Origin: Micromonospora humi
Lineage (GTDB): Bacteria; Actinomycetota; Actinomycetes; Mycobacteriales; Micromonosporaceae
Length of the DNA stretch: 64,000 bases
Reading direction: 5' to 3'
Assembly: GCF_900090105.1 (NCBI RefSeq)
Contig: NZ_FMDM01000012.1
Coordinates: 81,104-145,103, forward strand
Positions 1 to 8,428 of this stretch are shown here, one piece after another (positions within the stretch are counted from its first letter, which is position 1; each line of letters starts with the position of its first letter). The position numbers and the translations under genes were made by a program. The notes beneath the pieces were generated by a model that worked only from the letters and a program-made list of their open reading frames with translations, ran no database searches and was not told where the DNA came from.

Positions 1-265
1 CTGGCAGGCCACCGGCAAGACCGTCGTGTTCATCACGCACGGCATCGACGAGGCCGTCTACCTGGGCCGACGGGTCGCCGTCATGACCTCCCGCCCCGGC
101 CGGATCAAGCAGGTCATCGACATCGAGCTCGGCGACCGGCAGGCCGAGGAGGACGTCCGCTCCACCGACGCGTTCCGCCACCACCGGCACCAGATCTGGA
201 CGCTGTTGCGCGACGAGGTACGCGCCGCGCAGTCCGCCGTCCGCGAGGAGGCCCGCGTTGGTTGA
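1..265 (+). CDS. ABC transporter ATP-binding protein, C-terminal part (SsuB/TauB/NrtD type)
   Basis: Only the last 87 codons are in the window (reading frame starts at base 2). The visible part contains the H-loop, 'VVFITHGIDEAVYLGRRVAVM', with the switch histidine, followed by the C-terminal tail 'SRPGRIKQVIDIEL' that is typical of ATPases energising sulfonate, taurine or nitrate importers. Walker A and B lie outside the window. The stop overlaps the start of the permease by 8 bp, so both are one operon with the downstream flavin enzymes. The substrate cannot be read from this piece; an organosulfur or aromatic compound fits the neighbours. Confidence 0.85.
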   Translation, partial: WQATGKTVVFITHGIDEAVYLGRRVAVMTSRPGRIKQVIDIELGDRQAEEDVRSTDAFRHHRHQIWTLLRDEVRAAQSAVREEARVG

Positions 266-1109
266 CGTCGCCGCACGACCCGCCGCGACCCGGCCCGCCG
301 TGTCCCCGGTGGCCGCCGCGCCCGCCCGGTCCGGGCGGCTGCTCGCGCTCGGCGGCCGGGCCCTGCACCGCAGCGTCGCGCTGCTGGCGCTGGCCGCGAT
401 CTGGGAGACCGTGCCCCGCACCGGCCTGGTCGACCGGGTCTTCCTGCCCCCGCTGTCCGAGGTGCTCGTCGCCTGGTGGGAGCTGCTGCGCAGCGGGCAG
501 CTGGCCGAGCACGTCGGCGCCAGTCTCACCCGCTCGCTCACCGGTCTGGCCCTCGCGGTGGTCACCGCCATCCCGCTCGGCCTGTTGATCGGCTGGTACC
601 GGCCCCTGGCGGACCTGCTCAGCCCGCTGCTGGAGGTGTTCCGCAACACCGCCGCGCTGGCGCTGCTGCCGGTCTTCGTGCTCATCCTCGGGCTCGGCGA
701 GACCTCCAAGATCGCCCTGGTGCTCTACGCCTGCTCCTGGCCGATCCTGCTGAACACCATCGCCGGCGTGAAGGGCGTCGACCCGCTGCTGGTCCGCTCG
801 GCCCGCTCGATGGGCCTCGACCACCTGCGGCTGTTCCAGAAGGTGATCCTGCCGGCGTCCGTGCCCACCATCTTCACCGGCGTCCGGCTCGCCGGGGCCT
901 ACTCGATCCTGGTGCTGGTCGCCGCCGAGATGGTCGGCGCCAAGGCCGGCCTCGGCTACCTCGTCAACTACGCGCAGTACAACTTCGCGATCCCCGACAT
1001 GTACGCCGGGATCATCACCATCTCCGCCATCGGGCTGGTGGTCAACCAGCTCCTCGTCGCCGGGGAACGTCGCTTCTCCACCTGGCGCGTCGACGTCACC
1101 ACCGCCTGA
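258..1109 (+). CDS. ABC transporter permease (SsuC/TauC family)
   Basis: 283 aa with about six hydrophobic membrane spans and a BPD_transp_1 EAA loop near residues 175-195 ('ARSMGLDHLRLFQKVILPAS'), the contact site for the ATPase. It would form the membrane channel of a sulfonate/nitrate/taurine-type importer with the upstream ATPase. The start is a TTG at 258, chosen because GAGGAGG lies just upstream at 245-251 and no ATG or GTG is better placed; it overlaps the ATPase stop. The periplasmic binding protein is not in the window and may lie upstream. Confidence 0.88.
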   Translation: MVDVAARPAATRPAVSPVAAAPARSGRLLALGGRALHRSVALLALAAIWETVPRTGLVDRVFLPPLSEVLVAWWELLRSGQLAEHVGASLTRSLTGLALAVVTAIPLGLLIGWYRPLADLLSPLLEVFRNTAALALLPVFVLILGLGETSKIALVLYACSWPILLNTIAGVKGVDPLLVRSARSMGLDHLRLFQKVILPASVPTIFTGVRLAGAYSILVLVAAEMVGAKAGLGYLVNYAQYNFAIPDMYAGIITISAIGLVVNQLLVAGERRFSTWRVDVTTA

Positions 1110-1120
1110 GAGGAACCGCC

Positions 1121-2455
1121 ATGACCCGGACCCTGCACCTCAACGCCTTCCTGATGGGCGTCGGCCACCACGAGGCCGCCTGGCGGCATCCGCTGACCGA
1201 CCCCGGCCGCCTCGGCGACGTGCGCCACTTCCAGGAGCTGGCCCGCATCGCCGAGCGGGGCACGCTCGACTCGGTCTTCCTCGCCGACGGGTTGGCCGTC
1301 GGCCCGGCCGTGCGGCACAACATCCAGGCCGTCTTCGAGCCGCTCACGCTGCTCGCCGCGCTGGCCACCGTGACCGAGCACATCGGGCTGATCGCCACCG
1401 CCTCGACCAGCTACACCGAACCGTTCAACCTGGCCCGCGCGTTCGCCTCGCTGGACCACCTCAGCGGCGGCCGGGCCGGCTGGAACATCGTCACCTCCGC
1501 CCAGGCCCGCGAGGCCCGCAACTTCAACCTCGAGGACCATCCCGCGCACGCCGACCGCTACCGCCGCGCCGCCGAGCACGTCGAGGTGGCGATCAAGCTC
1601 TGGGACAGCTGGGAGGACGACGCGCTGGTGCTCGACACCGCCGCCGGCGTCTTCGCCGACACCGACCGGGTGCACGAGATCGCGCACACCGGCGAGCGGT
1701 TCCGGGTGGCCGGCCCGCTCAACACGCCCCGACCGCCGCAGGGCCGGCCGCTGCTGGTGCAGGCCGGCTCGTCCGCCGACGGCATCGCGTTCGCCGCCCG
1801 CTACGCCGAGGCCGTCTTCACCGCGCAGCAGACCCTCGCCGACGGCCAGGCCTTCTACACCGCGCTCAAACGGGCCGTCGCCGACGCCGGCCGCGACCCG
1901 GACCTGGTCAAGGTGCTGCCCGGCATCGCGCCGGTGATCGGGGGTACCGAAGCGGAAGCCCGTGCCCTCGCCGACGAACTGGAGGCGCTGATCGTGCCCG
2001 AGCACGCCCTCGCGCAGCTCTCCGGCATGACCGGGCTCGACCTGACCGGCCTGCCGCTGGACGGGCCGCTGCCCGACCTGCCCGACGCCACCGCCGTGCA
2101 GTCGCACCAGAGCCGCTACCAGCTCGTCGTCGACCTCGCCCGGCGCGACCGGCTCACCCTGCGGCAGCTCATCGGCCGCCTCGGCGGTGGGCGCGGGCAC
2201 CGGGTCGTGGTCGGCACCCCGGAGCAGATCGCCGACCAGATCGAGCTCTGGTTCACCCAGGGCGCCGCCGACGGCTTCAACGTCATGCCACCGCTGCTAC
2301 CCCACGGACTGGAGGCCTTCGTGGACCACGTCGTACCCCTGCTGCGTCGGCGCGGGCTGTTCCGGTCCGCGTACGCCGGCCGCACCCTGCGCGAGCACTA
2401 CGGCCTGCCCCGGCCGGCCAGCGTCCACGCCGTCCGCGAGCTGGTGGCGTCGTGA
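1121..2455 (+). CDS. LLM-class FMN-dependent monooxygenase (NtaA/SnaA/DszA family)
   Basis: 444 aa, the usual length for the NtaA/DszA/SoxA branch of bacterial luciferase-like enzymes. Family features seen are the N-terminal 'LNAFLMGVGHHEAAWRHP', the 'GWNIVTS' motif near residue 125 and 'NVMPPLLPHGLEAFVDHVVP' at the C-terminus. Such enzymes use FMNH2 and O2 to open or desulfurise sulfur heterocycles, sulfonates or chelators. FMNH2 would come from the flavin reductase encoded next (GTGA overlap). The ATG at 1121 follows a GAGAGGAA ribosome site 11 bp after the permease stop. Substrate unknown. Confidence 0.88.
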   Translation: MTRTLHLNAFLMGVGHHEAAWRHPLTDPGRLGDVRHFQELARIAERGTLDSVFLADGLAVGPAVRHNIQAVFEPLTLLAALATVTEHIGLIATASTSYTEPFNLARAFASLDHLSGGRAGWNIVTSAQAREARNFNLEDHPAHADRYRRAAEHVEVAIKLWDSWEDDALVLDTAAGVFADTDRVHEIAHTGERFRVAGPLNTPRPPQGRPLLVQAGSSADGIAFAARYAEAVFTAQQTLADGQAFYTALKRAVADAGRDPDLVKVLPGIAPVIGGTEAEARALADELEALIVPEHALAQLSGMTGLDLTGLPLDGPLPDLPDATAVQSHQSRYQLVVDLARRDRLTLRQLIGRLGGGRGHRVVVGTPEQIADQIELWFTQGAADGFNVMPPLLPHGLEAFVDHVVPLLRRRGLFRSAYAGRTLREHYGLPRPASVHAVRELVAS

Positions 2456-3015
2456 CCACCGTGGACCGGCCGGCCGCCGGCCCGGTCGAGCTGCGTCCGG
2501 TCGACGTCGACTCGTTCCGCGGCCTGCTGCGCCGCCAGGCGTCCACGGTCACCGTGGTCACCACGCCCGGCCTGCGCGGCGACCGGCTCCGGCCGACGCT
2601 GCCACCGGCCGGTTTCACCGCGACCTCGTTCACCTCGGTCTCGCTGGACCCGCCGCTGGTGTCGGTCTGCCTCGGCCGCGCGTCGTCGAGCTGGCCGACC
2701 GTCGCGCACGCCGAGCACGTGGCCGTGCACCTGCTCGCCTCCGGCCAGCAGGAGATCGCGCAGATCTTCGCCACCAGCGGCATCGACCGGTTCACCGCCC
2801 ACCCCGGCTGGGCCACCGGCCCGTTCGGGGTGCCGCTGATCGGCGACGCGCTGGCCGTCCTGCTGTGCCGGGTGGTCCGCCGCATCGAGGCCGGCGACCA
2901 CACCATCGTGCTGGGGGAGCCGCTGGCGCTCGGCGCCGGCGAGGACGGCGACCCGCTGCTGCACCACCGGGGCCGCTACACCACCACGCTCGAGGACTGG
3001 TCCGACTCGTGGTGA
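2452..3015 (+). CDS. flavin reductase domain protein (FMN reductase partner)
   Basis: 187 aa of the flavin_reduct/HpaC fold: 'FRGLLRRQASTVTVVTT' at the N-terminus, then 'GFTATSFTSVSLDPPLVSVC' and 'VAVHLLASGQQEIAQIFA'. It should reduce FMN with NAD(P)H and hand it to the adjacent LLM monooxygenase. It starts at a GTG inside the monooxygenase stop (GTGA overlap), which implies translational coupling. The region after residue 40 contains a short insert ('LRGDRLRPTLPPA') not usual in the family core. Confidence 0.85.
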   Translation: MTTVDRPAAGPVELRPVDVDSFRGLLRRQASTVTVVTTPGLRGDRLRPTLPPAGFTATSFTSVSLDPPLVSVCLGRASSSWPTVAHAEHVAVHLLASGQQEIAQIFATSGIDRFTAHPGWATGPFGVPLIGDALAVLLCRVVRRIEAGDHTIVLGEPLALGAGEDGDPLLHHRGRYTTTLEDWSDSW

Positions 3016-3623
3016 GCGCCCCGGCCGACGAGCTGCTCGCGCTGGACCGGGCCGCCCAGGACCTGCTGTTCCGGGCGGCCCGCACGGCCACCGCGTTCAC
3101 CGCCGAGCCGGTCGACGACGCGCAGGTCCGGGCCGTGCACGACCTCGTCCGCAACGGCCCGACCGCGATGAACGCGCAGCCGCTGCGGGTGCTGCTGCTG
3201 CGGTCACCGGCGGCCCGGGCGCGGCTGCTGCCGCACGTCAGCGCCGGCAACCGGGACAAGACGGCGAGCGCGCCGCTGACCGCGGTGCTCGCCGCCGACG
3301 TGGACTGGCACGACCGGCTGCCGGAGCTGTTCCCGCACCGCCCCGGCGCGCGGGACTGGTTCACCGGCGACCCGGCCGGCCGGGAGGCGCAGGCCCGGTT
3401 CAACGCCGCGCTGCAGATCGGCTACCTGGTGGTCGGCGTGCGCGCGGCCGGGCTGGCCGCCGGGCCGATGGCCGGGTTCGACACGGCCGCGGTGGAACGC
3501 GAGTTCTTCCCCGACGGGCGGCACCGGGTGCTGCTGCTGATGAACATCGGCCGACCGGCGCCGAGCGCCGGGCGGGAACGCCTGCCCCGGCTGGCCTACG
3601 ACGAGGTGGTCAGCACGCTGTGA
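3012..3623 (+). CDS. nitroreductase family protein, RutE/HadB-like
   Basis: 203 aa. 'FRAARTATAFTAEPVDDAQV' followed by 'VRNGPTAMNAQPLRVLLLRS' matches the malonic semialdehyde reductase RutE branch of FMN nitroreductases, as does 'NAALQIGYLVVGVRAAGLAAGPMAG' near residue 145. It probably reduces an aldehyde or enone product released by the monooxygenase. The GTG at 3012 overlaps the flavin reductase stop by 4 bp; a GTG at 3009 is an alternative. Its stop abuts the stop of the converging Rrf2 gene with no intergenic base. Confidence 0.82.
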   Translation: MSAPADELLALDRAAQDLLFRAARTATAFTAEPVDDAQVRAVHDLVRNGPTAMNAQPLRVLLLRSPAARARLLPHVSAGNRDKTASAPLTAVLAADVDWHDRLPELFPHRPGARDWFTGDPAGREAQARFNAALQIGYLVVGVRAAGLAAGPMAGFDTAAVEREFFPDGRHRVLLLMNIGRPAPSAGRERLPRLAYDEVVSTL

Positions 3624-4079
3624 TCAGCGCGGCTCCCACGCGTCCGGCTGGGCGGTCAGCTTGCGCACGTGCGCCGGGAGCCGGCCGCTGACCAGCTCGT
3701 CCAGGCTCACCTCGTCGACCACCCGGCGCACCGAGGCGCGTACCGCCACCCAGAGCCGGGGCAGGTTCTCCGCCGCGCCCTCGTACTTCGTCTCCTCGGG
3801 GCGCAGCCCGCGTACCCCGGCGAGCGGACCGTCGACGGCGCGCAACACCTGCCCGATGGTGACCTCGCGCGGCGGCCGGGACAGCGTGTAGCCACCCTCG
3901 GCGCCGCGCTGGGCCCGGACGATCCCGGACCGGCGCAGGTCGGCCAGGACCGCCTCGAGGAACTTGCGGGGCATGTCCTGCTCCGCCGCGATGGCCTGGG
4001 TGGACAGCAGGGTGGGGTACGCGGTGGCCAGGCTCAGGGCCGCCCGGACCGCGTAGTCGCCGCGCGCGGAGATCTGCAC
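3624..4079 (-). CDS. Rrf2-family transcriptional regulator (CymR-like, no Fe-S cysteines)
   Basis: 151 aa with the Rrf2 winged helix: 'MQISARGDYAVRAALSLA' and 'MPRKFLEAVLADLRRSGIVRAQRGAEGGYTLSRPP' (recognition helix and wing). The protein contains no cysteine, so it cannot bind the Fe-S cluster of IscR/NsrR members. This fits CymR-type sensors that respond to sulfur metabolites or partner proteins. It converges on the monooxygenase operon, so regulation of that operon is an inference from proximity only. Confidence 0.85.
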   Translation of the reverse strand: MQISARGDYAVRAALSLATAYPTLLSTQAIAAEQDMPRKFLEAVLADLRRSGIVRAQRGAEGGYTLSRPPREVTIGQVLRAVDGPLAGVRGLRPEETKYEGAAENLPRLWVAVRASVRRVVDEVSLDELVSGRLPAHVRKLTAQPDAWEPR

Positions 4080-4086
4080 AGTGCCA

Positions 4087-5004
4087 TCATGCCCGGCCGG
4101 CCGGCACGGGGGAGTCGGCGGGCGGGCGCGGACGCACCGGACGGACGGGCAACGGTTGTTCGCGGGCCGCGCGGAACGCCCCCGGGCTCACCCCGACCTC
4201 GCGGGTGAAGAAGCGGCCGAAGTTGGTCGGCTCGGGAAAACCGAGCCGCCGCCCGATCCGGGCGATCGGGTCGTCGGTCGCGGCCAGCAGCCGGCAGGCC
4301 TGCAACGCCACCCGCTCGTCGATGACCTGCTTGGCGCTGCGGCCGGTCACCGCCAGGCAGGCCCGGGTGAGGGTACGCACCGAGCAGCCGATCTGCGCGG
4401 CGTAGTCCTCCACCCGGCGGGTCCGCCGGTAGCCGCGTTCCACCTCCCGGCACAGCCGCCGGAACGTCTCCGCCTCGGCGCGCGGCGACGGCGCCTCCCC
4501 GGGGTGCGGCAGCAGGCTCAGCCGCAGCAGCAGCACCGCGAGCTGGTGGCGCAGCAGCGCCGCGGCGGCCGGCACCAGCGCGTGCCGGTCGGCGTCCACG
4601 GCCAGCTGGGTCACCTCGCTGATCACCGCGTCCTCGTCCTCGCCGGCGAGCTGGCGGTGGGTGGGCACCGCGTCCGGGTCGACGTCGAGGCCGCGCAGCG
4701 CGTCCGGCCCCCAGCTCACCACCGTGGCGTCGAGCTGGGTGCCGAGGCAGCGCAGCGCCTGGCCGGGGCGGGCGCGCAGCAGTGTGCCCGGGCGGCAGGG
4801 CACCGCCCGGAAGTCCAATTCGGCGCTGCCGTGCCCGTGGGTGACCAGGATCAGCAGGTCACGGTCGAGCAGCACCGGCCGGGGCCAGCCGGGCGCGGGG
4901 GTGAGGTCGTCGAGCGCGCCGGTGACGATCTCGTCGGTGGTGAGGCGGGGTTCCGACAGGCCGGTGCGGGTGGCCGGCGGGGGCTGACCGGTAGTGACCA
5001 TCAT
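4087..5004 (-). CDS. AraC-family transcriptional regulator
   Basis: 305 aa from the ATG at 5004 (a second ATG at 5001 is equally possible). The N-terminal cupin-like sensor ('LITHGHGSAELDFRAV', 'CRPGTLLRARPGQALR') precedes a C-terminal double helix-turn-helix: 'YAAQIGCSVRTLTRACLAVT' and 'IGRRLGFPEPTNFGRFFTRE'. The longer open frame to 5607 is the shadow of the SDR gene. It is divergent from the SDR at 5162, with a 157-bp shared promoter region, so that gene is the most likely target. Confidence 0.82.
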   Translation of the reverse strand: MMVTTGQPPPATRTGLSEPRLTTDEIVTGALDDLTPAPGWPRPVLLDRDLLILVTHGHGSAELDFRAVPCRPGTLLRARPGQALRCLGTQLDATVVSWGPDALRGLDVDPDAVPTHRQLAGEDEDAVISEVTQLAVDADRHALVPAAAALLRHQLAVLLLRLSLLPHPGEAPSPRAEAETFRRLCREVERGYRRTRRVEDYAAQIGCSVRTLTRACLAVTGRSAKQVIDERVALQACRLLAATDDPIARIGRRLGFPEPTNFGRFFTREVGVSPGAFRAAREQPLPVRPVRPRPPADSPVPAGRA

Positions 5005-5161
5005 CCCCGACGGTAACCGGCCGGACAGCACGTTGCATCTCGACGGTTTCGCCCCACCCGGGCGCTCTTGTCGGCGCGTACGACGGACGGTTACGTTACC
5101 GGTCGGTAAGGCGCGGGCCGGCCGACGGCCGCGACCGGCGGAAAACGGCGATGGGATGGGC

Positions 5162-5938
5162 ATGACGGATCTGTTCTCGGTCGACGGCAAGACGGTCCTG
5201 GTCACCGGCGGCTCCCGGGGGATCGGGCTGATGATCGCGCGCGGATTCGTCCGGGCCGGCGCCCGGGTGATCATCTCCTCGCGCAAGGCCGACGTCTGCG
5301 AGTCGGTCGCCAAGGAACTCGCCGCCGAGGGGCACTGCGAGGCCATCCCCGCCGACCTGAGCACCGACGCGGGCGCGCTCGCGCTGGCCGAGGCCGTCCG
5401 GCAGCGCCACGACCGGCTGCACGTGCTGGTCAACAACGCCGGCGCCACCTGGGGCGCGCCGCTGGAGGAATACCCGGAGGGCGCGTTCGACAAGCTCTGG
5501 GCGGTCAACGTCAAGGCCGTCTTCCGGCTCACCACCGCGCTGCTGCCGGCGCTGCGCGCCGCCGCCGACGCGGACGACCCGGCCCGCGTCATCAACATCG
5601 GCTCCATCGACGGGCTCCGGGTGCCGTGGATGGAGGTGTACGCCTACTCCGCCACCAAGGCGGCCGTGCACATGCTCACCCGCGGCCTCGCCCACCAGCT
5701 CGCCGGCGAGGCGATCACTGTCAACGCGATCGCGCCCGGCCCGTTCGAGAGCAAGATGATGGCGTTCGCGCTGGACGACCCGGAGTCCCGCGCCGCGATC
5801 GAACAGCAGGTGCCGCTGGGCCGCATCGGGCGCCCCGAGGACATGGCGGGCACCGCGATCTACCTCGCGTCGCGCGCCGGCGCGTACCTCACCGGAGCGG
5901 TCATCCCGGTCGACGGCGGGATCACCACGCGCGGCTGA
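5162..5938 (+). CDS. short-chain dehydrogenase/reductase
   Basis: 258 aa classical SDR. The cofactor motif 'TGGSRGIG' is near residues 14-21, NNAG near 92, the catalytic Ser in 'NIGSIDG', and YxxxK as 'YSATK' near 161-165; 'PVDGG' at the C-terminus is typical of the family. An NAD(P)-dependent alcohol/ketone oxidoreductase of unknown substrate. ATG 5162 is chosen; ATG 5156 in the same frame is possible, and neither has a strong ribosome site. It is divergent from the AraC regulator and followed by a bidirectional terminator. Confidence 0.85.
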   Translation: MTDLFSVDGKTVLVTGGSRGIGLMIARGFVRAGARVIISSRKADVCESVAKELAAEGHCEAIPADLSTDAGALALAEAVRQRHDRLHVLVNNAGATWGAPLEEYPEGAFDKLWAVNVKAVFRLTTALLPALRAAADADDPARVINIGSIDGLRVPWMEVYAYSATKAAVHMLTRGLAHQLAGEAITVNAIAPGPFESKMMAFALDDPESRAAIEQQVPLGRIGRPEDMAGTAIYLASRAGAYLTGAVIPVDGGITTRG

Positions 5939-5966
5939 CCCGCGTACCCCATGGGGTGAAGACGGC

Positions 5967-6005
5967 CCGGGGCCGCGCGGACTCGGCAGATCCGCGCGGC
6001 CCCGG
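5967..6005. terminator. bidirectional stem-loop terminator
   Basis: A perfect 15-bp stem (5967-5981 with 5991-6005, core GGGGCCGCGCGGA) closes a 9-nt loop between the convergent SDR and SsgB-like genes. There is no T-tract, as is usual in actinobacteria. Confidence 0.75.
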
Positions 6006-6016
6006 TGTGGTCGTGC

Positions 6017-6448
6017 TCAGCGACCGGCGAGCAGCCGGTTCACCGCGGTGTCGACGTCCAGGTGCTCGGCCTCCCGGCCGCGCGGGACGACGACGTAGGT
6101 CCGGCGCAGGAAACGCACCAGCACGCTGCGCGGGACCTCGAACAGGGCGTTGCCGTCCGGGGACGACAGCGCCAGCGCGACGAAGTCGCCGCGCGGGGTG
6201 GCCCACGGCCAGACCCGGACGTCGCCGATGCCGGCCGGCTCGTCGAGCCCGGTGACCAGCAGCTCGCGGGCGAACGACCAACTCACCGCCTCGCCGCCGG
6301 CCGACTCGGCATGGAACAGGACATGGACCGCATACGGGTCAGCAGGGTCGTAACGCAGGCTGGCACGCACCGGCAAGGCGGTGGCGTCAGGCGCGACGAG
6401 CCTTAGCGACGTCTCGACCTCTACGGTCGTCGGTCGGATGACACTCAT
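6017..6448 (-). CDS. ssgB: SsgA-like sporulation/cell-division protein, SsgB type
   Basis: 143 aa. It matches the SALP family through 'RYDPADPYAVHVLFHA', 'SWSFARELLVTGLDEPAGIGDVRVWP' and 'VALALSSPDGNALFEVP'. SsgB homologues localise FtsZ at sporulation septa and are confined to morphologically complex actinomycetes, which supports the taxonomic reading of the window. It starts at ATG 6448, and an AT-richer 267-bp upstream region separates it from the next gene. The symbol rests on family similarity, not on synteny. Confidence 0.85.
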   Translation of the reverse strand: MSVIRPTTVEVETSLRLVAPDATALPVRASLRYDPADPYAVHVLFHAESAGGEAVSWSFARELLVTGLDEPAGIGDVRVWPWATPRGDFVALALSSPDGNALFEVPRSVLVRFLRRTYVVVPRGREAEHLDVDTAVNRLLAGR

Positions 6449-6715
6449 GGACGTTCTCCCCCCGGCACCGCTGCGGAACGCGCGTGTCCCGCTTTTCCCA
6501 TACTCAGGTGCTGCTCCTGGCTACGCTCCGCCATACGCTGACTTCACCCAGTGGTGGGAAGGGGGTCGGAAAGCCCTCGGGACCATGGGATCCCGCGTAG
6601 AATTTCCGGTTCCGCCCACTCCGTCGTTCCGCCCGGCAACGGGTGGTTCAGTCGTCGACTTACTCCGGTAACGTCCAGTCGTCAGCAGGGGTGACGGTCG
6701 CGGGCGACACTGGGG

Positions 6716-7255
6716 GTGGAAATGGTCACGAGAAGCACCTCCACGGCGACCAGGGCCGCGGCCGATCCGCCGGAGGATGCGGCCCGAACAGCCAGAAATC
6801 GGGGGTACGCGGTGCCGGTCGACGGGCGTTCACCACGCGCTCTCCTCCCGCGCCGGCAACGAGGCTGGCGAGGCCGTCTCAACACCACGCTCGACCTGAT
6901 CCGCGCCAACCCCACCGGCCGCGTCGCCCTGAAGATCTTCATCGGCATCCTCGGCGCCCTGGTGGTCACCGTCGGCATCGCGCTGATCCCGCTGCCCGGC
7001 CCCGGCTGGCTGCTCGTCATCGCCGGCCTCGGCGTCTGGGCGGTCGAGTTCCACTGGGCCCGCCGGCTGCTCGCCTTCACCCGCCGCCACGTCAACGCCT
7101 GGACGCGCTGGGTGACCAGCAGATCGCTGCCGGTGCGCTTCGTGCTCGGCCTGGTCGGGCTGGTCTTCGTGTCGGTGGTGGTGTGGCTGTCGCTCAAGTA
7201 CAGCCTCGGCATCGACGTGGTGGCGAGGGCGCTGCACTACCTCGCGACGCACTGA
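6716..7255 (+). CDS. PGPGW-family transmembrane protein (TIGR02611-like)
   Basis: 179 aa. A basic, disordered N-terminus of about 60 residues is followed by two close membrane spans around 'ILGALVVTVGIALIPLPGPG' and 'WLLVIAGLGVWAVEF', and a third near residue 150. The PLPGPGW signature is diagnostic of this actinobacterial membrane family of unknown function. It is monocistronic and lies between ssgB and tRNA-Val. Confidence 0.82.
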   Translation: MEMVTRSTSTATRAAADPPEDAARTARNRGYAVPVDGRSPRALLPRRQRGWRGRLNTTLDLIRANPTGRVALKIFIGILGALVVTVGIALIPLPGPGWLLVIAGLGVWAVEFHWARRLLAFTRRHVNAWTRWVTSRSLPVRFVLGLVGLVFVSVVVWLSLKYSLGIDVVARALHYLATH

Positions 7256-7305
7256 GACCCGGTTTTTGGTCCGGCCTCTCGATCGGGTAGAGTCATGGGC
7301 GCTGA

Positions 7306-7377
7306 GGGCGATTAGCTCAGCGGGAGAGCGCTTCGTTCACACCGAAGAGGTCACTGGTTCGATCCCAGTATCGCCCA
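7306..7377 (+). tRNA. tRNA-Val(CAC)
   Basis: Full cloverleaf: acceptor GGGCGAT/ATCGCCC, D-stem GCTC/GAGC, anticodon loop TTCACAC, T-arm CACTGG TTCGATC CCAGT. Discriminator A at 7377; CCA is not encoded. It is canonical in every position, unlike many tRNAs of the array further right. It marks the left edge of the accessory island. Confidence 0.95.
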
Positions 7378-7395
7378 CCGTGAGTATGTGCAGTT

Positions 7396-7444
7396 CAGAA
7401 GCCCGTTACTGGAACCGCCGGTAACGGGCTTCTGACGTTTTGCT
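7396..7444 (+). terminator. Rho-independent terminator of tRNA-Val
   Basis: A 14-bp perfect stem CAGAAGCCCGTTAC / GTAACGGGCTTCTG (7396-7409 with 7431-7444) with a 21-nt loop, followed by ACGTTTTG, sits 19 nt after the tRNA. Confidence 0.8.
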
Positions 7445-7450
7445 CCTTAG

Positions 7451-7472
7451 ATTGGGAGCAGATTGGGAGCAG
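7451..7472. repeat. tandem 11-bp repeat ATTGGGAGCAG x2, possible att scar
   Basis: Two perfect head-to-tail copies of ATTGGGAGCAG occur just downstream of the tRNA-Val terminator. A related GGGAGCAG element occurs at 15367 and 17103. Such sequences are seen near integrase 3' ends and attachment sites of actinobacterial tRNA-associated elements; that link here is inference. Confidence 0.45.
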
Positions 7473-7802
7473 AACGTTCGGCTCCGATGGCCGACGCGGT
7501 AGGCGAGCCGGCGGCCACTACTGGCTCACACCGCCCCGCCGTTGGATCAGGGAGCCGGACGTACCGCAAGCACCTGCGTGATGAGAGGCCAGGCTTGGCT
7601 CCGGGGCCCACCGATGACTGCGGTCCGGTGGGCCCCGGTCCACATGGCGAACGTGGATCCAGCTCTTGGTGCTTCGCAGGGCCTTGGCTGACCACTTTGC
7701 AGCTCTCCCTGATCCGAAGCCGGTGAGCCTCTTGCGGCCAGCAGTTGTCTATCGCGGGCGAATCCTCGGGCCAGCGATACCGCAACAGAGGGGTCACTGG
7801 AG
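7473..7802. other. gene-free stretch with one strong hairpin
   Basis: No convincing reading frame. A perfect 13-bp inverted repeat (7601-7613 with 7626-7638, arm CCGGGGCCCACCG, 12-nt loop) could be a terminator left from a lost gene. Open frames on both strands lack any family resemblance. Confidence 0.4.
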
Positions 7803-7937
7803 ATGGAGGTCTTCTCCTACATCGAAGGCTTCTACAACCCGCGCCGCCGGCACAGCCGTCTGGGTAACGTCAGCCCCGACACCTACGAGAAGATCCACCG
7901 AGAGACACTGACACACATTGAGGTGTCCGGCCGATAG
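7803..7937 (+). pseudogene. IS3-family transposase C-terminal remnant
   Basis: 44 residues containing 'YIEGFYNPRRRHSRLGNVSP', the terminal part of the DDE integrase core of IS3-type OrfB, which includes the last conserved acidic/Arg-rich segment. About 80% of the transposase is missing, so it is inactive. The stop at 7935-7937 is immediately inside a 12-bp IS terminus (GGGGTCACTTCA). Confidence 0.8.
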
Positions 7938-7949
7938 GGGTCACTTCAG
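7925..7949. repeat. IS3-type terminal inverted repeat, left copy
   Basis: 25 bp ending GGGGTCACTTCAG. The exact reverse complement of all 25 bases is found at 15852-15876, so the two ends bracket a 7.9-kb segment in inverted orientation. The outer dinucleotide (TG...CA) fits IS3-family ends. Confidence 0.7.
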
Positions 7950-7951
7950 GG

Positions 7952-8428
7952 CACCTGCGGGACCTGGCGCTGTCGCTGTCGGACCTGGCTGACGACCCGG
8001 CCAAGTCTGGCCGGCTCGACGAGGCCCTGGCCGTCGGCGAGGAGACCCTCGAACTGCAGCGTGAGGTCGCGGCGGTCAACCGGCCGGCAATCCTGGCGCG
8101 ACACGCGGAGATGTTGAGGCGGCAGGCGGTACGGCTGAACGACGCAGGCCGCACGGCCGAGGCGCTGGCGCTGGGCGAGGAGGCGATCACGGCCGCTCGC
8201 GAGGCCGTCGCCCGTAACCGGGCCCCCAATCTCAAGATCTTGTCGTACGCGCTGGAGGATCAGGCGGCGCGGCTCGAGCAACTACCCCGTCGCGGTTCAG
8301 GACATGCAAGGCCGCACCGGGCCACGCCAAACTCCCGCAAGAGGAAGGAACGCCAGGCACAGGCCATGGCCCGGGAAGCACAGGAGCTTTGGGCGGAATA
8401 CCAACAAGAAGATCCCGTCTCCGGCTGA
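7952..8428 (+). pseudogene. TPR-protein C-terminal fragment
   Basis: The frame is open from just inside the IS end to a TGA at 8426-8428. It reads as TPR-like helices: 'GRLDEALAVGEETLELQREV' and, about 45 residues later, 'GRTAEALALGEEAITAAREA'. It has no plausible start codon or ribosome site near the IS junction, so it is the tail of a TPR (possibly STAND-type) gene cut by the IS event. The last part ('MAREAQELWAEYQQ') is helical. Confidence 0.6.
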
